Assembly: GCA_016786845.1 (NCBI GenBank)
Contig: JAEUVB010000009.1
Location: forward strand, 92,953-156,952
Origin: Chitinophagaceae bacterium
GTDB taxonomy: Bacteria > Bacteroidota > Bacteroidia > Chitinophagales > Chitinophagaceae
DNA: 64,000 nucleotides
Direction: 5' to 3'
The position numbers were made by a program, and so were the translations under genes. Positions within the stretch are counted from its first letter, which is position 1; the number at the start of each line of letters is the position of its first letter. Below the pieces are notes generated by a model. It saw only the letters and a program-made list of their open reading frames with translations. It made no database searches and had not been told where the DNA came from. Below, piece after piece: positions 47,263 to 56,585 of this stretch.

Positions 47263-48537
47263 ATGAAACATATTTTACTCGCACTTTTTGTAAGTCTTTA
47301 CAGCTTCACGGCTTCTGCTCAAGTCAAACTGCTGGCCCGCAGTACCTATAATCACGACGGAACATCCTTTTATCTTCAGGATACCACCAAGTTTTATTAT
47401 GCACCGGCGAATGCGACCAATTGCGGACAAAATTTGATGGACGCTTGGGTAAAAGAAATCTGCGATTCCAGCTATTATTATTTTAGAAACTCCACCACCC
47501 TCGCGATGGACCTCTATAATATTTCAAAATTGCAATACAATGGAGCCTATACTCAGAATACGACTTCGCAATACTATTATTTTACGAATAACCTTCCCGA
47601 CTTTTATGTGGAAATGACCAATTATTGGACCGGGGCCTTACTGGATTCACAATTTAGTTATCAAACATCCAATACCACCTCGATCACCATCGATTATGGG
47701 AAATATTTCTATCATTACAATACGAACAATCTCTTGGATACTGCCTGGAGTGTTTATTTCAATGCTTCCGGTGCTTTTTATCAAATGAATAAAACATCCA
47801 CTAGCTACTACCCTAATAATTTAACCGATGAAATTACGGTATGGGAAAGCACGGATTCATTGACCTATACTTTGAAAACCAAACAGAAATACTATTATAA
47901 TACCAACGGACTTGCTGACAGTATCATTGGTTACGTTTGGTCGGCCGGAATTTGGAATAAACTCACCAAGAAAGTTTATACCTACAATACCAATCAGATG
48001 AAGATCAAGGATGAGATGTTTTATTTCAATGCCGGAACCCAGGCCTATATTCCTTCAACCCGTGATGAATATCTTCGCACCGATGGCATCCATATCGATT
48101 CAAACTACAGTCAACTTTGGAATAGTGGAAACTTGGTCTATGATACGACGGTTAAAGGCGGATTCATCTATACCGGCGATTATCTGACCCATCGCTACGG
48201 ATATCAGCGCAATACCACCACTCAGTCCTGGGAGCCCCAAACGTATAACGGATACGTAAGATATTACTATAGTCCGATACCCACCGGAGCGTCCGAAACA
48301 CTTGCAGCAGAAGAAAAACTGATGATCTATCCAAACCCTGCCGCCCATTGGTTACAATGTAAGCAAGTGAAAGCCTTCAGTCCTTACCGCATACTCACAC
48401 CGGAAGGCCGATTGATCTCGCAGGGGCAAGTCAATGCACAACAACAAATTGACGTACAGCATTTAACACCGGGACTATACGTATTATCGATTGATCAGAA
48501 AGGAAAAACCATCTCTGAGGTCTTTTCGAAACTCTAG
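47263..48537 (+). CDS. Secreted protein with type IX C-terminal sorting domain
   Basis: 424 residues: a signal peptide (MKHILLALFVSLYSFTASAQ), a central Tyr/Asn/Thr-rich region with YD-like beta repeats (YYYNTNGLADS, YTYNTNQMK, YHYNTNNLLDT), and a final ~75-residue domain (LMIYPNPAAHWLQCK to LYVLSIDQKGKTISEVFSKL) of the Por-secretion-tail type. Such tails direct export by the type IX system, for which the PorW-like protein at 11995 is part of the machinery. The passenger function is unknown. Single gene. Confidence 0.85.
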   Translation: MKHILLALFVSLYSFTASAQVKLLARSTYNHDGTSFYLQDTTKFYYAPANATNCGQNLMDAWVKEICDSSYYYFRNSTTLAMDLYNISKLQYNGAYTQNTTSQYYYFTNNLPDFYVEMTNYWTGALLDSQFSYQTSNTTSITIDYGKYFYHYNTNNLLDTAWSVYFNASGAFYQMNKTSTSYYPNNLTDEITVWESTDSLTYTLKTKQKYYYNTNGLADSIIGYVWSAGIWNKLTKKVYTYNTNQMKIKDEMFYFNAGTQAYIPSTRDEYLRTDGIHIDSNYSQLWNSGNLVYDTTVKGGFIYTGDYLTHRYGYQRNTTTQSWEPQTYNGYVRYYYSPIPTGASETLAAEEKLMIYPNPAAHWLQCKQVKAFSPYRILTPEGRLISQGQVNAQQQIDVQHLTPGLYVLSIDQKGKTISEVFSKL

Positions 48538-48583
48538 TGGTATAGCTTGATTCTAACATTTGAGCGGCTATCTTTACGCCGAT

Positions 48584-49003
48584 ATGAAGGTACCTGATAT
48601 TCGCATTCGTGAAGGTAAAAACTATGTGTACGATCCGGTGCGGCGCAAGGAAATCGTGCTTACGCCGGAAGAATGGGTGAGGCAATATGTCATCGCTTAC
48701 CTTCACCAGGTAAAAGAAATTCCCTTCGGACTCATGTCGGTTGAAAAAAAAATACAGGTCGGGCAACTCCTGCGCCGTTATGATGTGCTGGTCTACAAAA
48801 ACGACAAACCCTGGATGATCGTAGAGTGTAAAGAAGAGCGGGAAAAGCTCTCGGATGCTGTTCTGCAACAAGTACTCTCCTATACCAGCGTACTGCAATT
48901 AAGTTATATCGTGGTCACCAACGGAGAAACTGTCCGTTGTTATGATATTGCCCGCGGCCATTGGATGCATGAGTTTCCGGATTATCGGGGATTAAATGAA
49001 TAG
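48584..49003 (+). CDS. HsdR-N-like PD-(D/E)xK nuclease-fold protein
   Basis: 139 residues that correspond to the N-terminal domain of type I restriction HsdR proteins without helicase parts. The core LRRYDVLVYKNDKPWMIVEC and K-E-E that follows is the D...ExK motif of the PD-(D/E)xK nuclease fold. Stand-alone versions are widespread in Bacteroidota, with unknown cellular role; no hsdM or hsdS is near. ATG at 48584 was taken as start. Confidence 0.82.
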   Translation: MKVPDIRIREGKNYVYDPVRRKEIVLTPEEWVRQYVIAYLHQVKEIPFGLMSVEKKIQVGQLLRRYDVLVYKNDKPWMIVECKEEREKLSDAVLQQVLSYTSVLQLSYIVVTNGETVRCYDIARGHWMHEFPDYRGLNE

Positions 49004-49068
49004 TATGCTTTATTGACTTTATCTATTCATAACTAAAACTAATCCTGTCCAATTTTCCGGCTTTCCGT

Positions 49069-49076
49069 TACATTTG
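49069..49076 (+). promoter_or_regulatory. TAnnTTTG promoter element before the bacilliredoxin gene
   Basis: TACATTTG followed by CACAAATTC, 16 bases before the ATG at 49093. Confidence 0.4.
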
Positions 49077-49092
49077 CACAAATTCTTACTCT

Positions 49093-49506
49093 ATGTATCC
49101 TGCAGAAATAGTCATGCCGATGAAAGGCGAATTGGTCAACCACGGATTTGAAGACCTTACTACCCCTGAAGCCGTTGATGCGGCCCTTACCCAATCCGGT
49201 ACCACCTTATTGGTGCTGAATTCCGTTTGTGGATGTAGCGCCGGCACAGCCCGTCCGGGTGTGATCATGGCGGTACAAAACGCGGAGAAGAAACCGGCTC
49301 ATTTGGTGACTTCTTTTGCCGGTTTTGATACCGAAGCGGTTAAACAAGCCCGTGAATACCTATTGCCTTATCCGCCCTCTTCACCTTGTATTGCGCTGTT
49401 GAAAGACGGTCAACTGGTGCATATGATTGAGCGTCACATGATTGAAGGGCGTCCGGCACAGATGATCGCCGCCAATCTCATGGAGGCTTTCAATCAACAT
49501 TGCTAA
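49093..49506 (+). CDS. Bacilliredoxin (BrxA/BrxB, YphP/YqiW family)
   Basis: 137 residues with the active site NSVCGCSAGTARPG, a CGC motif typical of the BrxA/B family. Such proteins remove bacillithiol or similar low molecular weight thiols from oxidised protein cysteines. The family is present in Bacteroidota as well as Firmicutes. Thioredoxin-like fold expected. It precedes lgt by 24 bases on the same strand and may share its transcript. Confidence 0.9.
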   Translation: MYPAEIVMPMKGELVNHGFEDLTTPEAVDAALTQSGTTLLVLNSVCGCSAGTARPGVIMAVQNAEKKPAHLVTSFAGFDTEAVKQAREYLLPYPPSSPCIALLKDGQLVHMIERHMIEGRPAQMIAANLMEAFNQHC

Positions 49507-49530
49507 CTTTCTTACCCCGGCTCCCAAGGC

Positions 49531-50826
49531 ATGTATCCTGATTTCCACGAATTACTCAAATCACTGTTTGGGATAGATATCCCCGTTCTTAGTCTGCTCA
49601 AGATGTTTGGTTTTCTCGTGGCCATGGCTTTTTTAGCCGGAGGCAATGTGCTTTATCGGGAACTCAAACGTAAAGAACAGGAAGGCATCGTCGGTTTTAC
49701 CATCGATGAAGTTACTTTGGGCAAGCCGCTGGGATGGACGGACTACCTGATGTCGGCCCTGATCGGATTTGTGGTGGGCTATAAGGTCATTGGCATGTTT
49801 GCCGACTGGAAGCTGTCCTCTCCCGATCCAATGAGCTATTTATTCTCCTCCAAAGGAAATCTGGTCTTCGGGATTGTGATGGCCCTTGGAGCATTGGGCA
49901 TACGATATTTTGGCACTAAAAAAGAAAGAGATGCGGGCATCATCACCAAGAAAGTGAAGACCTGGCCCCATATGCGCGTAGGCGATATCGCTGTCATTTC
50001 CGCTTTAGGTGGCTTTGCCGGGGCTAAAATCTTCAATGCCTTCGAAACCTGGGAAGACTTCCTGCGCGACCCTATCGGGAATTTGTTTTCCAGCAGCGGA
50101 CTCACCTTTTATGGCGGGCTCATTGTGGCTACCCTTGCCCTTTGGTATTTTGCCCGTAAAATCAATCTCGATTTTCGTCACCTCTGCGATGCAGCTGCCC
50201 CGGCGCTCATACTGGCCTACGGAATAGGCCGTCTTGGATGTCAGGTGAGCGGCGACGGCGATTGGGGGATTTACAATTCTGCTTATGCGACCAATGCCCA
50301 GGGCAAAGTGGTTCCGGCAACTCAAGATTTTTCTAAGACCATTATCCAATTTCAGGACCACCTCAGCCGTCACCACGAACCCGGAGAAAAGATTCCTTAT
50401 AAACCATTGAAGGCTCCCGGATTCTTACCGACTTGGATGGTTGCCTATAATTATCCGGGCAATGTCAACAAGGTCGGAGTCCCCCTGCAAGGCTGCGAAG
50501 GAGAATATTGTACCGTGTTGCCCATGCCCGTTTTCCCCACACCCATCTACGAATTTTTAATGGGCCTCATTATCTTCGGAATACTCTGGGGGATACGAAA
50601 GCGATTCACAGTTCCTTTAAGTATGTTTTCTATATACCTCATTTTCAATGGTATAGAAAGATTTTTTATTGAGCAGTTTCGGGTTAATTTTAAATACAAC
50701 TGGGGATTTATACATCCTACTCAAGCTGAGATTATCGCGGTTTTGATTATGCTCAGTGGGGTATTGATGTTCATGATGAGGAAGCGCATTGATCACTGGA
50801 ATCAAAGGAATCAGATCACAGATTAG
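49531..50826 (+). CDS. lgt: Prolipoprotein diacylglyceryl transferase
   Basis: 431 residues with about seven to eight membrane helices and the Lgt signature GRLGCQVSGDGDWG (about residue 234), and further conserved SSGLTFYGG. It moves diacylglycerol from phosphatidylglycerol to the lipobox Cys of lipoproteins. It is longer than the E. coli enzyme (291 residues) because of an N-terminal extension and inserts, as in other Bacteroidota. The last codons (N-Q-I-T-D-stop) lie in the first copy of the interspersed repeat array at 50813. Confidence 0.93.
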   Translation: MYPDFHELLKSLFGIDIPVLSLLKMFGFLVAMAFLAGGNVLYRELKRKEQEGIVGFTIDEVTLGKPLGWTDYLMSALIGFVVGYKVIGMFADWKLSSPDPMSYLFSSKGNLVFGIVMALGALGIRYFGTKKERDAGIITKKVKTWPHMRVGDIAVISALGGFAGAKIFNAFETWEDFLRDPIGNLFSSSGLTFYGGLIVATLALWYFARKINLDFRHLCDAAAPALILAYGIGRLGCQVSGDGDWGIYNSAYATNAQGKVVPATQDFSKTIIQFQDHLSRHHEPGEKIPYKPLKAPGFLPTWMVAYNYPGNVNKVGVPLQGCEGEYCTVLPMPVFPTPIYEFLMGLIIFGILWGIRKRFTVPLSMFSIYLIFNGIERFFIEQFRVNFKYNWGFIHPTQAEIIAVLIMLSGVLMFMMRKRIDHWNQRNQITD

Positions 50827-51180
50827 GTGATTTCACGGTTGATTCTTGACCAAGGCTAATTCTATAAATTCTAAAATTCTGTAAATGACGCTTGTCCCGA
50901 CTCATTCGGAGATTCAGTCAATTAAATAAGATCACAGATTAGGTGATTTCACTGATGACCCTAAATTCTGTAAATTCTGATTCAGACAATTAAATAAGAT
51001 CACAGATTAAGTGATTTCACGGATGACCCTAAATTCTGAAAATTCTAAAATTCTGTAAATGACGCTTGTCCCGACTCATTCGGGGATTCAGACAATTAAA
51101 TCAGATCACAGATTAAGTGATTTCACGGATGACCCTAAATTCTGTAAATTCTAAAATTCTGAAAATTCTGATTCAGACAA
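50813..51180. repeat. AT-rich interspersed repeat array between lgt and the LytTR gene
   Basis: Four copies of AGATCACAGATTA[AG]GTGA followed by TTTCAC and GAT begin at 50813, 50929, 50997 and 51103 (spacing 116, 68 and 106 bp). Between them are AAATTCTG/AAATTCTA runs and a GACGCTTGTCCCGACTCATT segment at 50887 and 51061. The first copy supplies the end of lgt. The array holds no gene and fills the 364-bp gap to the response regulator. The ATCAC..GTGAT arms can pair weakly. Confidence 0.85.
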
Positions 51181-51190
51181 ATGGATAGCC

Positions 51191-51964
51191 CTACATATCC
51201 CCCTTAAACATCTGCAAGATCTCTTCTTTACGTTGACGGCTCACCGGTATGGATGTGCCGTCGGACATAACGAGAAAGCCACCGTCCTTTTTACTATACT
51301 GCTGTATGTATTTGGCATTGATCACATAGGACTGATGCGGACGAATAAATCCCATGGGCGTTAGGATATCTTCATAATACTTGATGGTTTTAGAGGCAAT
51401 CACCTTTTCGCCATTCAGCATGGTGAGCGTGGTATAATTATCGTTGCTATGACAATAGATGATTTCTTGCGGATCGTAAAAGAGGATCTTGTCCTGAAAC
51501 CCAACGGCGATCTTGTTGTTCGTGATGGTATTGGTCTGCGGTGTATTCACCGGCAGATTGTATTGCTGTAATAGTGCAGTCAGTTGGTTTTGGATGTTGG
51601 CATCACCTTTAATCTTACGAAATTTCTCTATTGCCTTCCTCAATAATTCCTCATCGATGGGTTTCAGTAAATAATCCAGCGCCGAGAGCTTGATGGCATT
51701 AATGGCATATTGGTCGAAGGCTGTGGTAAAGACCACATTAAAATTGTATTTATCCAACTTATGGAGCAGATCGATGCCGGTCATAAATGGCATTTGAATA
51801 TCCAGGAAGACCAGATCAACATTATTCTGCTGCAGATATTCCAATGCTTTCTTAGATGAAGTGAAGGTGGCCACGATATCGAGATCGGTGAAATTCTGCC
51901 GAATCAGAATTTCCATCACTTCTACGCAATTGGTTTCATCATCGATAATCACTGTTTTGAACAT
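51191..51964 (-). CDS. LytTR-family response regulator
   Basis: 257 residues: REC domain (about 1-120) with phosphoacceptor Asp in VFLDIQMPFMTG and a C-terminal LytTR DNA-binding domain (about 155-250, with IIYCHSNDNYTTLTML and GFIRPHQSYVINAKYIQ). It starts 6 bases after the end of the sensor kinase gene on the same strand, so the pair forms a two-component system. Targets are unknown. LytTR regulators of this type control surface, biofilm or secretion genes elsewhere. Confidence 0.93.
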   Translation of the reverse strand: MFKTVIIDDETNCVEVMEILIRQNFTDLDIVATFTSSKKALEYLQQNNVDLVFLDIQMPFMTGIDLLHKLDKYNFNVVFTTAFDQYAINAIKLSALDYLLKPIDEELLRKAIEKFRKIKGDANIQNQLTALLQQYNLPVNTPQTNTITNNKIAVGFQDKILFYDPQEIIYCHSNDNYTTLTMLNGEKVIASKTIKYYEDILTPMGFIRPHQSYVINAKYIQQYSKKDGGFLVMSDGTSIPVSRQRKEEILQMFKGDM

Positions 51965-51970
51965 GATCGT

Positions 51971-54900
51971 TTAATTTAATTGGGTGAGCACCTCTGCTTG
52001 AAGTGAATATTGTTTGATAGGTATGGTAATTAAGATTTGGGTGCCCGCGGGGTACAGGGCTTCATCATAAAGATCTTTGACCTCCACTTTCGCCGTCTGT
52101 CCATTGCTGCTGCCCATGAGGCGCAGACGATTTTCGCCCAGCTCCATGCCAAAAGACTTATGACTATCCGTTTTACGCTCCAGCTGTTGAGCTGCCAGTC
52201 GACCTACCCCATTATCATCAATAGAAATCGTTGCCTGATGTTCCGATATTTTTGAAATACGGATATGGATACTCTTTTCGCCGTCTTTATGAAGTAGTCC
52301 GTGCCATATCGCATTTTCAACATATGGCTGCAGCAGGAGTGAAGGAATCATCACATTCCCGGGATTCAAATTGGGATCTACGGTAATGGTATAGCTGAAC
52401 TGGTTATTGAAGCGCATGCCTTCTATCAGCATATACAACTCAATGGTATTCAACTCCTCTTCGAGGGTGATATAGGCACTCGATGAATGGTTGAGAATAT
52501 TCCGAACCAGCTGAGAAAATTTCACCAAATATCGTGAAGCCTGACGGGTATCGTTTCGCAGAATAAAATTATTGATGGAATTGAGTGAATTAAACAAAAA
52601 GTGTGGATTGATTTGCGCGCGCAGGGCTTTCATTTCCACCTCCGCCAATTCTTTGGTGTAGCGTATCTTCATTTCCTCTTTCTCTGCAATTTGACTCACC
52701 CTGTATTTATAAAAAGAATACACGATTGTAGCAACAATCAGACCAATTAAAGAGAGGAACCACCACGTTAAATAATATGGCGTTGGAATATTAATTTTCA
52801 GCGACGTAAATTGATCATTCCACACACCATCACTGTTGGAGGCTTTCACCTGAAATTCATAATGGCCCGACGATAAGTTGGTATACGATACATAATTCCG
52901 GGTATCGGCCATGATCCATTCCTTGTCGTAACCCAACAAGCGATACATATATCGTGTGCGCGACGGCAATGAAAATCCCAGCACACCGAAACTCAAGGAG
53001 ATCGAATTCTCGTAGTGCTTCAGATTCACTTCAGACAGATAAGCAATATTGGTTGCCGATTTGAGATTGTTTTCGAACACCTTAAACTCGCTGATATACA
53101 CTTCAGGTGATACAGGGTAATTCAGTATCTCTTCCGGTTTAAACACATTTAAACCACTTACGCCCCCAAAGGCCATGCTGCCGTCTTTCAATACTGCATA
53201 CGCACCCGTATTGAATTCATTCGATTGCAAGCCATTGCTTTCATCATAATTAAACACCATCACCTTTCCGTTTTGACCCAGCGACGATTCATTCCAGATT
53301 AATTTGGATATACCGGAATTGCTGCTCATCCAAAACACCGAATCATTCTGTGGCAGAAGCGCATAAATGACATTGCTGTTGAGGAAATCATTGCTCGAAA
53401 AATTGGTCAGCATGCGATACTGTGCATCCAGCACCACGATGCCGGCCCCATCTGTCCCCAGCCATATACGACCTTTCCGGTCTTCATACATACACTTCAC
53501 CGATTTAAAGGATTTCCCTGAAGGATCCTCTTTACGCGGAAAAACGGATTGTATAAAATTTTGTTTGGGATCTATGGTAAACAATCCATTTTCCGTACCC
53601 AGCAGCATCTGTTTATTTCTCCGCATAAACAAACAGCGTAAACCATTATTTCTGAAATCCGGATAATCCTGCACCGTAAACTGTTTGACGCTGCCGTCTT
53701 TCAGCGAAATTTTATTGAGACCGTTTTCCCGGGTACCCACCCATACCGATCCCATGCTGTCGTTCAGAAAGGACCAGATTGATCCGTCCGAAATATCATT
53801 CATTCCCGGTCCGGGCAATATGCTGCGTCGCATTTTCAAGGTATGAATATCCACTACCCCGATGCCGCTGCCATTAAAGCCCAGCCACAGTTCATCTCCT
53901 ACCCGGATCATTTCAATGATGAAATTATCGGTGGTGCTTAATTTGTTTCTTACGGTCAGAAAAGTGAACAACTTGCTCAATCGGTTATACTTCACCAAGC
54001 CGCTGCCGGAGGTGCCTATGAGCAGGTTACCCTCATCATCTTCCACTATTTTCCGTACAAATCTTAAACTCTGCAGATCATCGTCTTCCAGTTTACGTAT
54101 GGGTATGAACTTTTTCAGAAAGGGATCCAAAATGTCCATGCCCATGCCATCATAACCCACATAGATCAGGCCATACTGATTGACCAAAAAGCTAATGGGA
54201 TAATTGGCCGAAATATCCAGTATACCTTCTTTTTTCTTGTATTGTTGTAAAGTCTTGGTTTGATAATCGTAGGAGAAAATACCTTGTCCGTAGCAGGTTA
54301 GAAAAAGAATATCGTGGATACTGTCGTACACGATACGATTGACGCCGATCAACTTTTCATTGAGTTTATAAAATTCAGACCGGTAGTATTTAGATTCCGA
54401 TACATCAAATCGTATGAGGTCGGCCTGCAAGGAGCCCAGGAGTATATCGCCGTTTTTATCCTTACCGGCGTTATTAAATAATCCGGGGTTTTTCAAATCA
54501 TTGATATGCAACTGTTCCCGATTCGTAGCAGGATCATATGCGATGATGTCGCCATTGCCGGCAACAATAAATAGTTTACCGCCCGACTTCAGGATATCAA
54601 AAACAAAATGCCTGGATTGCTGAAATTCCGGCATTTCTTTTTTGATCACATAAGAAAAATCGCGGGTGTCTACCAGGAGCAATTTATCCTTGCGGGTATA
54701 CATCCAAATATGGTGTTCATCTTCCTGGCACACCCAAATCGCCTGGTGCAATTTAACCACATCAGGTGTCACCACTGAGCCCGTGGACCCGTCAAAAATG
54801 CAAAACCCGTCGTTGGTGAGGAGGTAGATGTGATTGTCGCGGTCGGTATAGAGTCTTTGTATTTTAGAGGCCGGCAATGAGTTTTTGTCGCTGGGCTTAT

Positions 54901-55132
54901 GGCGGAAGACTTTGATTTGATGACCGTCGAAGCGATTGAGTCCGTCGAAGGTGCCCATCCAGAGAAATCCGCGTTTATCCTGTACGATATCGGTCACCAC
55001 ACACTGAGAAAGCCCATCCTTGAGATTGATATTTTTAATAAAAATCCGCTCCGGTACAAACCCGGCATACAGCTGTTGCGCCATCAGGCACAGGCCTGTG
55101 AAAATGAATATTATGTAGAAACGAGGTTTCAG
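51971..55132 (-). CDS. Beta-propeller sensor histidine kinase (Reg_prop/Y_Y_Y/LytS-type)
   Basis: Sensor of the two-component pair. The order is: signal peptide, two seven-bladed Reg_prop beta-propellers (about 40-680), a Y_Y_Y domain (about 690-770), a membrane helix (WWFLSLIGLIVATIVYSFYK), then a His_kinase/LytS-type domain with ALRAQINPHFLFNSLNSINN, where the His is the phosphorylation site, and an HATPase C-terminal part. The only ATG (55082-55084) leaves out the export signal. A CTG at 55130-55132, the only start-like codon after an in-frame TAG, gives KPRFYIIFIFTGLCLMAQQL with a leading Met, a convincing signal peptide; this start is adopted but unproven. Confidence 0.85.
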   Translation of the reverse strand: MKPRFYIIFIFTGLCLMAQQLYAGFVPERIFIKNINLKDGLSQCVVTDIVQDKRGFLWMGTFDGLNRFDGHQIKVFRHKPSDKNSLPASKIQRLYTDRDNHIYLLTNDGFCIFDGSTGSVVTPDVVKLHQAIWVCQEDEHHIWMYTRKDKLLLVDTRDFSYVIKKEMPEFQQSRHFVFDILKSGGKLFIVAGNGDIIAYDPATNREQLHINDLKNPGLFNNAGKDKNGDILLGSLQADLIRFDVSESKYYRSEFYKLNEKLIGVNRIVYDSIHDILFLTCYGQGIFSYDYQTKTLQQYKKKEGILDISANYPISFLVNQYGLIYVGYDGMGMDILDPFLKKFIPIRKLEDDDLQSLRFVRKIVEDDEGNLLIGTSGSGLVKYNRLSKLFTFLTVRNKLSTTDNFIIEMIRVGDELWLGFNGSGIGVVDIHTLKMRRSILPGPGMNDISDGSIWSFLNDSMGSVWVGTRENGLNKISLKDGSVKQFTVQDYPDFRNNGLRCLFMRRNKQMLLGTENGLFTIDPKQNFIQSVFPRKEDPSGKSFKSVKCMYEDRKGRIWLGTDGAGIVVLDAQYRMLTNFSSNDFLNSNVIYALLPQNDSVFWMSSNSGISKLIWNESSLGQNGKVMVFNYDESNGLQSNEFNTGAYAVLKDGSMAFGGVSGLNVFKPEEILNYPVSPEVYISEFKVFENNLKSATNIAYLSEVNLKHYENSISLSFGVLGFSLPSRTRYMYRLLGYDKEWIMADTRNYVSYTNLSSGHYEFQVKASNSDGVWNDQFTSLKINIPTPYYLTWWFLSLIGLIVATIVYSFYKYRVSQIAEKEEMKIRYTKELAEVEMKALRAQINPHFLFNSLNSINNFILRNDTRQASRYLVKFSQLVRNILNHSSSAYITLEEELNTIELYMLIEGMRFNNQFSYTITVDPNLNPGNVMIPSLLLQPYVENAIWHGLLHKDGEKSIHIRISKISEHQATISIDDNGVGRLAAQQLERKTDSHKSFGMELGENRLRLMGSSNGQTAKVEVKDLYDEALYPAGTQILITIPIKQYSLQAEVLTQLN

Positions 55133-55244
55133 ATGAGGCTAATATATTTAGAAAAACTTAAATCTGTGATGAGATTGAGAAATTGGCGGATATCGGCTTG
55201 TATTTGGTCAGTTTTAAATGAAAAATGGTAATGTTGTAAAATCT

Positions 55245-55847
55245 ATGAGCAGTACCGAAAACACCATATTGGGACTAAAACTACCCACCGACCCGCGTTG
55301 GGTCGACTTAACCGCCATCTCCTTGGAGGCCATTTTAACCGATCATGCCTATTGCGAACAAAAGGCGGCGAGCACCTGCATCAGTCTGATACAGAAGTAT
55401 GCCGAGTATGAGGAATTGGTGGAGGCCCTCTCCCCCATCGTGACGGAAGAATGGGGACATTTTCGGATGGTGCTGAGCGAGTTGAAAAAGCGTAAGCTGA
55501 GTTTGGGCAAGCAGCGTAAAGACGATTATGTGAATGCCTTGTTTCTTCATGAGAAAAAAGGCGGATCGCCGGAAGATCGTTTTCTGGATAAACTCCTCAT
55601 CATGGCCCTGATCGAGGCGCGGAGTTGCGAACGGTTTCGATTATTGAGCGAAGGTTTGGCCGATGAGTCGCTGCGGGCCTTCTATCGCAAGTTCATGATT
55701 TCCGAAGCCGGACATTATCGCTTGTTTATTGATTTGAGCAAACGCTATTTCGACGAAAAGAAAGTCATGAAGCGCTGGCGCGAATGGTTGCAGATTGAGA
55801 AGGAGATTCTGAAAGACATGAAAGTTCGCGGCGACCGAATACACTAG
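55245..55847 (+). CDS. miaE: tRNA-(ms2io6A) hydroxylase-like diiron protein
   Basis: 200 residues with a ferritin-like four-helix bundle; LTDHAYCEQKAASTCISLIQ and TEEWGHFRMVLSEL carry the glutamates and histidine of the diiron centre, and EARSCERFRLLSE the second set. Hydroxylates the 2-methylthio-N6-isopentenyl group on adenosine 37 of some tRNAs. ATG at 55245 is preferred; an ATG nine codons upstream (55218) is also possible. It is divergent from the sensor kinase and the last intact gene before the accessory region. Confidence 0.9.
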   Translation: MSSTENTILGLKLPTDPRWVDLTAISLEAILTDHAYCEQKAASTCISLIQKYAEYEELVEALSPIVTEEWGHFRMVLSELKKRKLSLGKQRKDDYVNALFLHEKKGGSPEDRFLDKLLIMALIEARSCERFRLLSEGLADESLRAFYRKFMISEAGHYRLFIDLSKRYFDEKKVMKRWREWLQIEKEILKDMKVRGDRIH

Positions 55848-56060
55848 ACTTCGTCAATGATGAATGGTGAATGTTTAATGCTTAATGGGGCGTTCATATA
55901 GATGATTACGGTAACGAAGATGATCATGATTTTGCCCCCGAGTAAACATTCGTTCAATTCATCGGTCGTTTCGGGGGCCCTGAATCCCGCTGCGCGGGGC
56001 GAGCGAGCCTCGACCTGCGCGGGCAGCGTGAGAGCGGAGTGTGAGAGCGACAAAGCTATT
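55848..56060. other. Gene-free stretch at the border of the accessory region
   Basis: No coding pattern is seen here. The part 55960-56050 is markedly GC-rich with short inverted GCGCGGGG and CCTCGACC-like blocks, in contrast to the AT-rich sequence on both sides, and it runs directly into the repeats at 56061. Confidence 0.5.
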
Positions 56061-56235
56061 CGTCATTGCGAGTAGTCACGTTAGTGCACGTCATTGCAAG
56101 GAGGCACGACGAAGCAATCCCTTGCTACGGAGCCATTGTTGAACGTCATTGCGAGGCACGAAGCAATCCCATGCTACGGAGCCATTGTTAAACGTCATTG
56201 CGAGGCACGAAGCAATCCTATGCTACGGAGCAATA
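56061..56235. repeat. Four copies of a GTCATTGCGAGG-type repeat
   Basis: CGTCATTGC begins units at 56061 (short), 56089, 56144 and 56193. The last three share CGTCATTGC, GAGGCACGAAGCAATCC (with one insertion in 56089) and TGCTACGGAGC followed by CATTGTT in the first two, with a period of 49-55 bp. Similar dispersed elements with GTCATTGCGAGG..GAAGCAATC occur in many unrelated bacterial genomes; this statement is from memory. Their mode of spread is not established. Confidence 0.8.
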
Positions 56236-56252
56236 AATACCCCATGAGATTT

Positions 56253-56268
56253 TCCCGCACGTGCGGGA
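56253..56268. repeat. Perfect 16-bp palindrome
   Basis: TCCCGCACGTGCGGGA is a perfect inverted repeat with no loop, directly after the last GTCATTGCGAGG-type unit. It may be a binding site or a part of the repeated element. No T tract follows, so it is not a canonical terminator. Confidence 0.6.
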
Positions 56269-56585
56269 TCGCCTCCTACCATTTACATAATTAAACCCTA
56301 ATCTTAGGTGCTGATTAAATCCTTATTTGTTTGTTGCTATGTCATGTTATTTCTTTTAGATGTTTATAATGATTTGAATCACGATGCAAACCTATCCTGC
56401 CAAAAATCCCTAAGTCTTGACCGATGTTAAGATATTGAGTTTTTCGTTTAAATGAAATGTTAATGAATTAAATCAGGCCAAATCCCGATTTTGTCATGTT
56501 CATTTCCATGCTATTCCGGAAAACATGCATAAATAAAGGGTTTAGGCGTAAAATGCCATACCGTTTTTCAATTTGTGCATAGGCC
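56269..56585. other. Gene-free AT-rich stretch
   Basis: I see no gene, motif or repeat in this stretch between the palindrome and the tandem repeat. It has no long open frame with coding character on either strand. Confidence 0.6.

Noticed and set aside
51191..55132. Hybrid two-component system (kinase and regulator fused)
   Set aside because: The kinase and regulator are separate genes with a 6-base gap, each with its own start and stop.
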